From positions 1 to 15,952 of the forward strand of contig JAADIF010000076.1 in NCBI GenBank assembly GCA_013151465.1: 15,952 bases of DNA, given 5' to 3'. The stretch's first letter is position 1. Each line of letters begins with the position of its first letter. Shown one piece after another: positions 1-7,500 of this stretch. This stretch comes from Microcaldota archaeon (GTDB lineage: Archaea; Aenigmatarchaeota; Aenigmatarchaeia; QMZP01; QMZT01). The position numbers were made by a program, and so were the translations under genes. The notes under the pieces are model-generated. The model was not told the origin of the DNA and made no database searches. It worked only from the letters and a program-made list of their open reading frames with translations.

Positions 1-1132
1 TGAGCTTTCCTTGATCGTCCACTGGAGATAATTCAGGAAGATTATATTCCTTTCCTATCTGATTATCTTCTGCACCGTGTCCCGGTGCTATATGAACCAT
101 CCCTGTTCCTGTATCCATCTCAACCAGATGGCCAAATTCGTCTCCCGTGCTTTCTGTTTCACTTTTCACAAGCATCTTGGATGCAACTCTTTTTTTCATG
201 ATAGGTTTTGAGAGAATGACTTTCCTGACATAATCTCCATCGGTTTCGTGCTGAATCGGGACATCAAGAACAGGCTCATATTCCCATCCGAGCATATCCT
301 TTCCTAAAACCTTTTCTTTAACTGTATATCCCATTTCAAGTTCTGAAAGGAGTTCAAGACGCTTTTCGGCAATCCAGAAGTATTCTCCCATGACATCAAC
401 TTTAACGTAGTACTCGTCAGGATGAACAAGAACAGCAACATTTGCAGGAAGCGTCCAGGGAGTTGTCGTCCACACAAGAAGCGATTCGTTCGGCCTTTCT
501 TTGAGGCGGCATTTGAAAAAGATTGACGTATCCTCAAGCTCCGCATACGAATCAGACACTTCGTATCCCGTAAGCACGGTTTCGCAGTGCGGACACCAGT
601 AACCGGGCTTGTATCCCTCAAAAAATAAGCCCTTTTCATACATCTGCTTTACTGTCCACCAACCGGACTCAAGATAATAATTATGATATGTCATGTAGGG
701 GTCCACCCACCCCCGCCATGCACCCATTTTTTTGTATGTATCAAGCCATATGCCTTTGTTCCCGACAGCAAGTTTTTTACATTCTTCAATGAACTTGTCA
801 AGGCCTATTTTTTCTGTTATCTCCTGCTTTGACTTTATGCCAAGCTTCTTTTCGACAGCATTCTCTATTGGCAGCCCACCGCAGTCAAAACCCGGCTGCC
901 ACCATGACTGGAAGCCCTGCATCTGCCTGAATTTTGACCATATGTCCTTTGTCGCGGTCGTCTTGACGTGACCTACGTGCGGAACGCCGTTTACGTATGG
1001 AGGACCATCAAGTAAAAAGAACTTGTCGCGCTCATCATCAGGATCGAATTTCACGATGATTTCCGGGATTCCCTTTTTTATCCAAAAATCTAGAATTTCT
1101 TTTTCAATCTTCTTGGGATCGTACTTTTCCAC
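1..1132 (-). CDS. ileS: Isoleucyl-tRNA synthetase, N-terminal part (3' end lies outside the window)
   Basis: Class I aminoacyl-tRNA synthetase that charges tRNA-Ile with isoleucine in the cytoplasm. About 377 codons are visible, and the frame is open to the window edge. The translated start reads VEKYDPKKIEKEILDFWIKK, followed by LLDGPPYVNGVPHVGHVKT, which holds the class I HIGH signature as HVGH (residues about 52-55). Further on are GFDCGGLPIENAVEKKLG, a WCPHCETVLTGYEVSD segment, WTTTPWTLPANVAV and the CP1 editing-domain signature GTGMVHIAPGHGAED, all typical of IleRS rather than ValRS or LeuRS. The start is GTG at 1132-1130, preceded by a Shine-Dalgarno-like GGTAGGTGAT (1137-1146). A second in-frame GTG three codons upstream would overlap that site, and a TAG lies directly before it. 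The KMSKS and anticodon-binding regions are not in the window. Confidence 0.96.
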   Translation of the reverse strand, partial: MEKYDPKKIEKEILDFWIKKGIPEIIVKFDPDDERDKFFLLDGPPYVNGVPHVGHVKTTATKDIWSKFRQMQGFQSWWQPGFDCGGLPIENAVEKKLGIKSKQEITEKIGLDKFIEECKKLAVGNKGIWLDTYKKMGAWRGWVDPYMTYHNYYLESGWWTVKQMYEKGLFFEGYKPGYWCPHCETVLTGYEVSDSYAELEDTSIFFKCRLKERPNESLLVWTTTPWTLPANVAVLVHPDEYYVKVDVMGEYFWIAEKRLELLSELEMGYTVKEKVLGKDMLGWEYEPVLDVPIQHETDGDYVRKVILSKPIMKKRVASKMLVKSETESTGDEFGHLVEMDTGTGMVHIAPGHGAEDNQIGKEYNLPELSPVDDQGKL

Positions 1133-1202
1133 GGAAATCACCTACCTTCTTTAAAACAATGCCAATCTAATCACATTGCATTTCAGTTTTGTATGTGTTG
1201 AA

Positions 1203-1210
1203 TTTTATAG
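1203..1210 (-). promoter_or_regulatory. Probable TATA box for ileS
   Basis: Read on the minus strand this is CTATAAAA, about 75 bp upstream of the ileS start, which would give a leader of roughly 45 nt carrying the Shine-Dalgarno site. The interval 1133-1321 otherwise holds only AT-rich sequence and a T-rich stretch (minus-strand CTCCTTTTTATTATC near 1268-1282) that could end transcription of the small gene upstream. This rests on motif and spacing only. Confidence 0.35.
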
Positions 1211-1321
1211 GTTAAATATTATAAGATTTAATGCCTGCAGCATCCAGCCTATGACCTGGCTATCTTGATAATAAAAAGGAGAATAATAAGGGGTATAAAA
1301 CTTCTTATTTCGTTGCAGAAA

Positions 1322-1549
1322 TCAGAATTCGGTTATTTTCTGAGCAACGAACTCTTTAATCTCTTTCTCATCTGGTATTGCTATGCTTTTCTTGAATCTC
1401 TTCGTTCCGTCAGGAAGGAAAAAACCTCTTGAAACGGAGATGAATTCATTCTCTCCCTGTTCAGATTTTGCATGTTTCCTGGCAACCTCTATGAAGTTGT
1501 TCTTGCCAAACTTTATTTCTTCTGCTTTCACTGTTTCGAATTCTACCAT
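1322..1549 (-). CDS. Small conserved-looking protein of unknown function (75 aa)
   Basis: I do not recognise this family with certainty. The protein begins MVEFETVKAEEIKFGKNNFI and continues with a compact beta-rich pattern: ENEFISVSRGFFLPDGTKRF, then KKSIAIPDEKEIKEFVAQKI, suggesting several strands followed by one C-terminal helix. It has no membrane segment or cysteines and is rich in Lys and Glu. The arrangement loosely resembles PC4/YdbC-type single-strand nucleic-acid-binding folds, but that is a guess. An upstream in-frame ATG at 1582 would add 11 residues. I prefer 1549 because GGGGGT (1557-1562) lies seven bases upstream of it, and because the TATA-like CTTATAAATATAAG at 1592-1605 would start transcription near 1573, downstream of the 1582 ATG. 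It is divergent from the EF-1A gene. Confidence 0.75.
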   Translation of the reverse strand: MVEFETVKAEEIKFGKNNFIEVARKHAKSEQGENEFISVSRGFFLPDGTKRFKKSIAIPDEKEIKEFVAQKITEF

Positions 1550-1591
1550 TTGTATTACCCCCTTTGCATAGACCTCGATCATCCGCCAAAT

Positions 1592-1605
1592 CTTATATTT
1601 ATAAG
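1592..1605 (-). promoter_or_regulatory. TATA box for the 75-aa gene
   Basis: CTTATAAATATAAG on the minus strand, nearly palindromic. Expected initiation about 25 bp downstream (near 1573) leaves a short leader containing GGGGGT before the ATG at 1549. This spacing decides against the upstream ATG at 1582. Confidence 0.5.
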
Positions 1606-1695
1606 CGGATATCGTTTTATGAGGTCGGGTTTGTTTATTCTATAACTAGTATATATATATAATTAACGGTTATACCTATGAGTAGGCAAAAGAAA

Positions 1696-1708
1696 CTTTA
1701 AAAATATA
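1696..1708 (+). promoter_or_regulatory. BRE/TATA promoter of the EF-1A gene
   Basis: The sequence AGAAACTTTAAAAATATA (from 1691) has a purine/A-rich BRE-like stretch followed by a TATA element. Initiation about 26 bp downstream would fall near 1725-1730, giving a leader of about 70 nt with a strong AGGAGGAG ribosome-binding site at 1784-1791, seven or so bases before the tuf ATG. The rest of 1583-1690 is AT-rich (a TATATATATA run near 1650) with no gene seen. Confidence 0.55.
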
Positions 1709-1726
1709 AGAGAAAATATAAGAGGT

Positions 1727-1771
1727 ATGGCTCGCAAAAGCAGCCTGCATACTAAGAATCAAACTGATTAG
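1727..1771 (+). CDS. Possible 14-codon leader ORF in the EF-1A mRNA leader
   Basis: ATG at 1727 opens a 14-residue frame, MARKSSLHTKNQTD, ending in TAG at 1769-1771. It lies between the EF-1A TATA box and the EF-1A Shine-Dalgarno site. The ATG coincides with the predicted transcription start, so it could be read leaderless, and AGAGGT lies directly before it. A frame this short arises easily by chance. I see no similarity to a known leader peptide. Confidence 0.2.
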   Translation: MARKSSLHTKNQTD

Positions 1772-1797
1772 ATTAGATTGTACAGGAGGAGAATATT

Positions 1798-3075
1798 ATG
1801 GCAGAAAAACCCCATATCAATATCGTAACCATAGGTCATGTAGACCATGGAAAGTCCACTCTTGTCGGAAGATTACTTTTTGACAGTGGATCAATACCTG
1901 AGCAGGAGATGAGAAAGCTCAAGGAGAAGGCAAAAGAACTCAAAAAGGAAACATTCGAGTTCGCATTTGTCATGGACAACCTGAAAGAGGAACAGGAAAG
2001 GGGCGTTACGATAGACCTTGCTTACAAGGGATTTAACAGCGACAAATATTATTACACGATTATCGATGCCCCGGGACACAGGGATTTTGTCAAGAACATG
2101 ATAACAGGAACGTCCCAGGCAGATGCTGCGATACTCGTCGTCTCTGCAAAGGATAGCGTCCAGGACCAGACAAAGGAACATATATACCTTGCAAGAGTCC
2201 TTGGAATAAAACAGATTATAATAGCAATCAACAAAATGGATGCAGTAAACTACGACGAGGCGCAGTTCAACAAGGTCAAAGAGGATGTCTCGAAAGTACT
2301 TGCTTCTATAGGATACAAGGTAGATGAGGTCCCATTCGTTGCATGTTCTGCGTATGTAGGAGATAACGTTGTCAACAAATCCGACAAAATGGCATGGTAT
2401 AAAGGAGATACGATAATAAAAACTCTGGACGACGTCGTAAAAGAACCTGAAAAGCCGATGGACAAACCCCTCAGGATGCCGATCCAGGACGTCTATACCA
2501 TTACAGGGGTAGGAACAGTCCCCGTAGGAAGGGTAGAATCCGGAGTGCTTAAACCAAATGATAAAATAGTATTCATGCCATCCGGAGTCCAGGCTGAGGT
2601 AAAGAGTGTAGAAATGCATCACAAGCAGCTTGAAAAGGCCGTTCCCGGAGACAATGTAGGCTTCAATGTAAGAGGCGTCTCGAAGAAAGACATCGCAAGG
2701 GGAGAGGTCGTCGGACATGTATCCGATCCACCAACAGCAGCAAAGGAATTCACAGGTCAGATCGTTGTCCTTCAGCATCCGACTGTGATGACTGTAGGTT
2801 ACACACCGGTTATTCATGTCCACACGGCACACGTCTCAGGTAAGATTATAGAGATCGTAAAGAAGCTTGACCCGAGGACGGGAGCTGAAATCACAACAGA
2901 CAAAGACATATTGAGACCTGGAGACAGCGCAATTGTCAGGATACAGCCGCTTCAGCCACTTGCAATAGAAAAGAACCAGGATTTCCCAAAGCTTGCAAAA
3001 TTCGCTATCAGAGACATGGGAAAGACAGTCGCGGCTGGCGTGTGCATTGACGTTGTGCCTGCTGATAAGAAATAA
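1798..3075 (+). CDS. tuf: Translation elongation factor 1A (aEF1A / EF-Tu homologue)
   Basis: GTPase that delivers aminoacyl-tRNA to the ribosomal A site. The 425-aa length is normal for archaeal EF-1A. The G domain shows G1 GHVDHGKS (residues 13-20), a switch I region GVTIDLAYK (69-77), G3 DAPGH (90-94) and G4 NKMD (145-148). The two beta-barrel domains follow (TITGVGTVPVGRVESG, then the C-terminal domain with HVHTAHVSGK and RDMGKTVAAGVC). The start is fixed by AGGAGGAG at 1784-1791 and by the family N-terminus (MAEKPHINIVTIGHVDHG). The gene stands alone: rpsJ (S10), a frequent archaeal partner, does not follow. A T-rich terminator lies directly downstream. Confidence 0.98.
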   Translation: MAEKPHINIVTIGHVDHGKSTLVGRLLFDSGSIPEQEMRKLKEKAKELKKETFEFAFVMDNLKEEQERGVTIDLAYKGFNSDKYYYTIIDAPGHRDFVKNMITGTSQADAAILVVSAKDSVQDQTKEHIYLARVLGIKQIIIAINKMDAVNYDEAQFNKVKEDVSKVLASIGYKVDEVPFVACSAYVGDNVVNKSDKMAWYKGDTIIKTLDDVVKEPEKPMDKPLRMPIQDVYTITGVGTVPVGRVESGVLKPNDKIVFMPSGVQAEVKSVEMHHKQLEKAVPGDNVGFNVRGVSKKDIARGEVVGHVSDPPTAAKEFTGQIVVLQHPTVMTVGYTPVIHVHTAHVSGKIIEIVKKLDPRTGAEITTDKDILRPGDSAIVRIQPLQPLAIEKNQDFPKLAKFAIRDMGKTVAAGVCIDVVPADKK

Positions 3076-3077
3076 AT

Positions 3078-3110
3078 CACTTTTCAATTTCTTTTTTTCA
3101 TACTTTTTTT
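3078..3110 (+). terminator. Poly-T terminator after the EF-1A gene
   Basis: Directly after the tuf stop codon, three T-rich clusters (CTTTTC, CTTTTTTTC, ACTTTTTTTGC) follow without a clear hairpin, as expected for intrinsic termination by archaeal RNA polymerase. The TATA box of the next gene begins immediately after. Confidence 0.6.
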
Positions 3111-3112
3111 GC

Positions 3113-3125
3113 ATTATATTTAAAT
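3113..3125 (+). promoter_or_regulatory. TATA box for the adenylate-kinase-like gene
   Basis: ATTATATTTAAAT, centred about 34 bp before the ATG at 3153, predicts a leader of under 10 nt. No Shine-Dalgarno motif precedes that ATG, so near-leaderless translation is likely. Confidence 0.5.
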
Positions 3126-3152
3126 CATAATCTCAACAAACATTAACACAAT

Positions 3153-3701
3153 ATGAAAATGATAATTGTATCAGGCATTCCCCAAATCGACAGATCTACC
3201 ATGATAGAGGTAACGCTGAAGAGGTTGAGCTTACCCAAAAGCGATATGGATTTTATAGACTTGGATGAAAACTCCCAAATCTTAAGGAGTATCCTCTCAA
3301 GCGAAGATCTCACAATGTATCAGATAGGTGAAATGACCAAGCAGATAAATTCAGAATGCGAACATGCTATAATAAAGAAAATGAAAACTTGCAATGGTGT
3401 TCTAATAGTGAATTGCTCACTTACAATACACACTAAGTTTGGTATCTTTCCTGTTCTGAAGAAAGATTTTTTTGAAACGTTCTCACCTGATCTTCTTCTT
3501 CTTGTAGAAAAGCCTCCAATAGATGTATCTAAAAAAGAAAAAGAGATAAAACTTATAGAGAAACACCAAAAAATAAATGAGATATATGCATTTACATATA
3601 GTGCCTTGACACATTCGGTCGTCGATAGAATAGTCATTAAAGGTGGAAAGCTTGATGAGGCTGTGAGATTGTTTACAGCTTCAATAAAAAGTATAATATA
3701 A
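3153..3701 (+). CDS. Archaeal adenylate kinase (AdkA) homologue with degenerate active site
   Basis: 182 aa with the overall plan of archaeal AdkA: an N-terminal beta-strand plus P-loop position (IIVSGIPQIDRST, residues 4-16), a core strand (GVLIVNCSLTIHTKFGIFPVL, 82-102), a strand before the lid (SPDLLLLVEKPP, 111-122) and a C-terminal EKHQKINE...YSALTHSVVDRIVI...LDEAVRLF segment matching the family's HQ-x-N-R...Y...L pattern. Several functional positions are altered. The glycine-rich loop GxPGxGxTT has become GIPQIDRST, the family VDTH has become VNCS, and the lid lacks its usual run of arginines and is about ten residues short. Phosphotransfer is therefore doubtful. The location next to a DUF106 gene is the usual archaeal adk location, which supports orthology. 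It could be a structural or regulatory pseudo-kinase. The gene is not frameshifted. Confidence 0.7.
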   Translation: MKMIIVSGIPQIDRSTMIEVTLKRLSLPKSDMDFIDLDENSQILRSILSSEDLTMYQIGEMTKQINSECEHAIIKKMKTCNGVLIVNCSLTIHTKFGIFPVLKKDFFETFSPDLLLLVEKPPIDVSKKEKEIKLIEKHQKINEIYAFTYSALTHSVVDRIVIKGGKLDEAVRLFTASIKSII

Positions 3702-3732
3702 TAAATTTAGACACGATGAGGTTGCTGATAAT

Positions 3733-4209
3733 ATGTTAGGATTACTTGCCTTCGAAGAGATAATGATATGGGGGATATTCGTTGCCTTTATAACTGCAAT
3801 AATATACAGGATCTTTGTTAAACCCAGTGAAATTGCTTCGATAAAAAAAGATATACAATTTTACAAAAAGAAAATCTCTGCTGCAAATAAAATCGGAGAT
3901 ACCAAAAAATCTCAGGAACTCTTGGGAGAAATGATGAAAGTTAATCAAAGGATGTTTGCAAAAAATATGAAACCCATGATGGTCACTTTGCTCGTATTTG
4001 GCTCTTTATACATGTTTCTCGCCCAAGAATACATTAACGCATTAATCCATCTTCCATTTCCGTTTCCGTTCTTTGAGAATTTTGCCATATGGAATCCATT
4101 GAGCTGGTTCAACTGGAAGTTATGGACAGAAACGAACTTCATCGGCTGGTATATACTGCTCGTTTTGCCATTTTCGATGTTATTTAGGAAATTGTTTGGT
4201 GTCGAATAG
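3733..4209 (+). CDS. DUF106 / EMC3-TMCO1-type membrane insertase (archaeal YidC-like, Ylp1)
   Basis: 158-aa membrane protein of the Oxa1/YidC/EMC3 superfamily, which inserts membrane proteins in cooperation with SecYEG or ribosomes. Three hydrophobic segments are visible: residues about 10-27 (IMIWGIFVAFITAIIYRIF), about 80-97 (MMVTLLVFGSLYMFLAQEY) and about 136-152 (FIGWYILLVLPFSMLF). Between the first and second lies a charged coiled-coil loop (SIKKDIQFYKKKISAANKIG and following), ending in KVNQRMFAKNMKPMM, the hallmark layout of DUF106. It lies 31 bp after the adenylate-kinase-like gene with GAGGTT at 3719-3724 as a likely ribosome-binding site, so the two probably form an operon. This pair matches the archaeal secY-adk-DUF106 order, here separated from secY. 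Confidence 0.88.
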   Translation: MLGLLAFEEIMIWGIFVAFITAIIYRIFVKPSEIASIKKDIQFYKKKISAANKIGDTKKSQELLGEMMKVNQRMFAKNMKPMMVTLLVFGSLYMFLAQEYINALIHLPFPFPFFENFAIWNPLSWFNWKLWTETNFIGWYILLVLPFSMLFRKLFGVE

Positions 4210-4222
4210 ATTTTTATATGTT
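4210..4222 (+). promoter_or_regulatory. TATA box for tRNA-Val
   Basis: ATTTTTATATGTT lies about 30 bp before the first base of the tRNA, directly after the stop codon of the preceding gene. Spacing fits initiation at or just before the mature 5' end. Confidence 0.5.
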
Positions 4223-4246
4223 AATTTACAATTACTCTTCATTTGT

Positions 4247-4350
4247 GGGCCGGTGGTCTAGTGGTTATGACGCCGCCCTTACAACGGAAGTTGATTCGCA
4301 GCTTCCAGTAAGAAAGGCGGAGGTCGCAAGTTCAAATCTTGCTCGGCCCA
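4247..4350 (+). tRNA. tRNA-Val(UAC) with a 31-nt intron (4284-4314)
   Basis: A full cloverleaf folds after splicing (73 nt): acceptor GGGCCGG pairs with TCGGCCC and discriminator A (4350); D stem GTC/GAC; anticodon stem CCGCC (4273-4277)/GGCGG (4316-4320); loop CTTACAA with anticodon TAC (4280-4282); T stem GCAAG/CTTGC with loop TTCAAAT. CCA is not encoded. The intron lies between positions 37 and 38. Its 3' end (TAAG/GTAAG) pairs with the anticodon-loop bases CTTA(C), and GGAAG/CTTCC forms an inner stem, giving a bulge-helix-bulge with slightly relaxed bulges. That is the archaeal splicing-endonuclease substrate. Acceptor sequence and A73 fit archaeal tRNA-Val. The intron boundary could shift by one base because of the run of A. 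Confidence 0.93.
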
Positions 4351-4433
4351 TATCTTCATTGGTTAACAGTTCACCCTGTTAGCTTTGATATCCACAAGTC
4401 TTCGACCTGTGGCATGTGCTTCCTCTGCAATAT

Positions 4434-4449
4434 CCTAACTTTGACAGTT
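4434..4449 (+). repeat. Left arm of a 16-bp inverted repeat bracketing the accessory region
   Basis: CCTAACTTTGACAGTT matches, with one mismatch, the reverse complement of AACTGTCAAAGTCAGG at 8392-8407. The two arms flank the glycosidase-like gene and the insertion-sequence remnant. The rest of 4351-4528 contains no gene I can support, only this arm and the hairpin at 4476-4493. A match this long is expected about once by chance in a window of this size, so only the placement is suggestive. Confidence 0.35.
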
Positions 4450-4475
4450 TGACGTCTAATTTTATCCTAAACAAC

Positions 4476-4493
4476 ACGCCACTTTAGTGGCGT
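4476..4493. terminator. Perfect 8-bp hairpin downstream of the glycosidase-like gene
   Basis: ACGCCACTTTAGTGGCGT is an inverted repeat with 8-bp arms and a TT (or AA) centre, 35 bp beyond the stop codon of the minus-strand gene. It could act as a transcription terminator or RNA-stabilising 3' hairpin. On the plus strand the CTTTAG apex also resembles hairpins at the ends of IS200/IS605-type elements, but no tnpA or tnpB sequence was recognised next to it. Confidence 0.4.
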
Positions 4494-4528
4494 TTCAGGT
4501 ATAATAGCTAAATTATCGTATGTTGCAT

Positions 4529-7500
4529 CTACGTTATGATGCAGTTTTTCTGGCTCCTTATAAGATATGCTTTATTTTCTTCCAGGTATTCTCCTGACCT
4601 TACAAATCGGAATATTCTGTTTTTGAAAGAAAGAATCAAACACTTCCCACATGCAGCAGTAATTTCTTCTTGAGGAACGTTTCTGCGAAATCCTACTACA
4701 TTCCACCATTTTTTAATTTTGACTTGTTGAAATGGCAACATATCATCAGTAAGATTGATTGTGCAATTTTTTCTAACACCGACTATGTATGAATTTCTTG
4801 AAATCAATCTGTCAACAGCTTTAATATTTCTTCCAACCAGTGAATATGCAATTATTCTGCATCTAGATAACATCGAAAGATCAACATCCTCATCAGTTGG
4901 AATGTAAACAAGATTCCATCCTTTGGTCAGATTTATTTCATATGAAAAGGATCTTTTGTTATTAAGATTTCTGCATGATTGATCGGAAATACAACGTGAT
5001 TCGGAATCACATCCGGAAGGTGCGCATGTCCTTGTCTGCAACATTTTATCGCTGCCACACGAGCCCTGTCCGCATGCTTGGTCTGTCCATGAACCGCACC
5101 GGCAGTTACTGAACGGTACAGGCTCGCTTCCCGAAAGTGCATAATGCTTACCGTTATAATCAAATTCCAGTGCAGCCGTTACAGCACCGTCATTGTTGGG
5201 TTTCCAGTTCGATGCCATCAAAAGAGGCACATCGTGGCCTGATACCGAAGTCGGGGTGAAAGTTATGACTCCGGCATCCGCGCCGTCGATTTTCATATTG
5301 GCTTTGAGGTTCGCTATATTCACAGTACCTTCTCCCATGAATCCGCCAATGTTTGTTATGTCCGCTACCACAAGGTAATTGGCGCCTGCCCTGGTGTTTT
5401 GGGGCACACCTAAATAGGCTTCAAATTGGACATTGCCGGAAAATTTGGAAAACTGCAGCAGTTTTTGCGGATAGGTGCCGGGATAAAAATGGCCTCTCAT
5501 TCTGACCTTATTCTCAATGTCTCTGGTCATAGAGCCCGGCCTGTCTTCACCGTCGCGGTAAAGGAATCCCCAGGATGAGTGCTGTCCGTTTTTCTGTTCC
5601 GTCCCGAAATCGGCCCCGGCCAGCTTGGGCGGATGGTAATTATTCCTATCGGGATTATAATTTGGTCCCCTGATCTGGTTGTCGTAAAAATCCCAGGCTA
5701 TTTTCCAGTCGCGCAGGTATTCCCGGGCTTTGGAATTATCGCCGTTCCAGTAGGCGAGCATGCCGGACACGTAATAGCGGATTGTATACACCAGATACTT
5801 GTATTGCAGGGCGGAAGCGTAAGCTTTGTCCAGCATTCCCCGTTTTCCGGCCGGCGCGTTTTGCTTTAAGGAATTTATGCGGGCCAGGAACAGATTGACC
5901 ATCCCCGCCGCCTCTTTCTTCTCGTCTATCGCAGCTTGAACCTTGTCGGAACGCTTAAGGTCGTCAAAGGCCTTGTCCAGACTGTAGGGCCACCCGTCCG
6001 CACTTCCGATAAGGTAGTTGCGGTGGGTATAAACCATCAAATCGCCGTATTTTTCCGAGTGGATGTTATGCTCCTTGATGTATAATGTCTTCAAATCTAT
6101 TTCCGGGCTATCCGTCAGAGCTTTGCCCAGCACGGCGGCCAGCGGCGAACTGTATTCCACTCCCAGCTGCAGGGCCGCCCATTCTCTGGCCAGAACTTGC
6201 GGATCGGCGTTGACATCCCATGTCAGATGACCTAGGGCGTATCCGTTTGACCTGTCCCAAAAACCTCCTTTGTCTCCTCCTGCGTGTACCATTATGACTC
6301 CATCTTTTTTCATCTCTTTAAGTCCGCCTTTAGGCAATTTCTCGTTCTGACCTTCGGCAAAGATTATGCCCTGGTAATAGGGAATGATGCCATATCCGCC
6401 GTATTCCCTGCCACCACCCTGCCAATTTGTCCCTTTCCATCCTTTTTTGCTTAAATCAACCACCGGGTTGTATCTCTGGTAACGCTGGAAGTCTCCGCTC
6501 GTGTATTTAAAGCCAAAAATAAGATAGTCCAGGTCTCCGCCCTTTGCTTCTATCTTATTCAGTATGTCTTCATGTTTCTGGACATCAGTGTGCCAGTGGT
6601 TCGGCCCCATCTTGCCTGTACCCCTATCGTCCCAGGTTGCCATTATGACTTTCTTTCCGTATCTCTTGGCAGCCTTGGCGAAAATCATGGAAAAGCGGGC
6701 GAGTTCATCGTTGTCCCTCCAGTTAACGTTTTCGGATTTGAATCCGTGGGGTGGATTTCGCACCGCGGCTATTCTAGCCCATGTTACACCTAGGAAATCA
6801 ACATTTTTGTATGTCCGGAAAAATTTGTCAACGGCGTATTCCAGTATCTGCCATTTTTCCTCTGGCAGATTGCCGTTCTCCCCGGGAACAGAGTCCGGAA
6901 CGACGAATTCATCAGCCTCAACAGTAGCTTTTAGATGATATTTTGTGGCTTTGGAAGGGTTTATGGTATGAATATATTTTTTATCGACCTTGTACCGGCC
7001 GTCGCGATAATCGCTATAATCAAATGTTTCCGGCCAATCGGAACCGATATAAATAATATTTCCGCCAAAACGGAGACAACTTTCTGCCGAGCCGGAGCAA
7101 ATTCTATATTTGAATTCCGGCTCTCTTCTGATGTTCCAATCTGATTTGTCGTGATCCAACCTGAAGCGCTCGGTAAAATAAAAGATGCCGTAAACATTGC
7201 CCAGAATGCCCTTGCCTGATATTACCAATAGTTTCTTGCCATTGTATGACACACTCCTTATTACATACCCACCAGCCTTCATATCATGTATGGAAAGCGC
7301 TCCTTCGTCAATCAGCTTTTTCACCCATTTATTTTTTTCATCTCCTATAATGAGCGCCCTGTCTGGCATTGTACTGACAGATATGTCACTAACCACTCCT
7401 ATATTTTTTCCATATATTGATTTCATATGAGATGTAAGATCATCTGTAGCGAGCTTGTGAGCAGGGTCGTTTTTCCACGAGTTTTTGACTATTATGGTTC

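Noticed and set aside
1891..2832. 313-codon open frame antisense to EF-1A
   Set aside because: Shadow of a codon-biased highly expressed gene. The product is rich in Cys, Tyr and Phe, matches no pattern, and has no promoter or ribosome-binding site.
4326..4350. tRNA-Val 3' end as an integrase attachment site
   Set aside because: I found no second copy of the GCAAGTTCAAATCTTGC segment in the window and no integrase gene.
4351..4475. Possible gene remnant on the minus strand (DIAEEAHATGRRLVDIKANR)
   Set aside because: Only about 23 codons long with stops on both sides and no recognisable family.
5193..7144. Several plus-strand frames of 60-124 codons within the glycosidase-like gene
   Set aside because: They follow from the higher GC of the core; none has a ribosome-binding site or a protein-like pattern.
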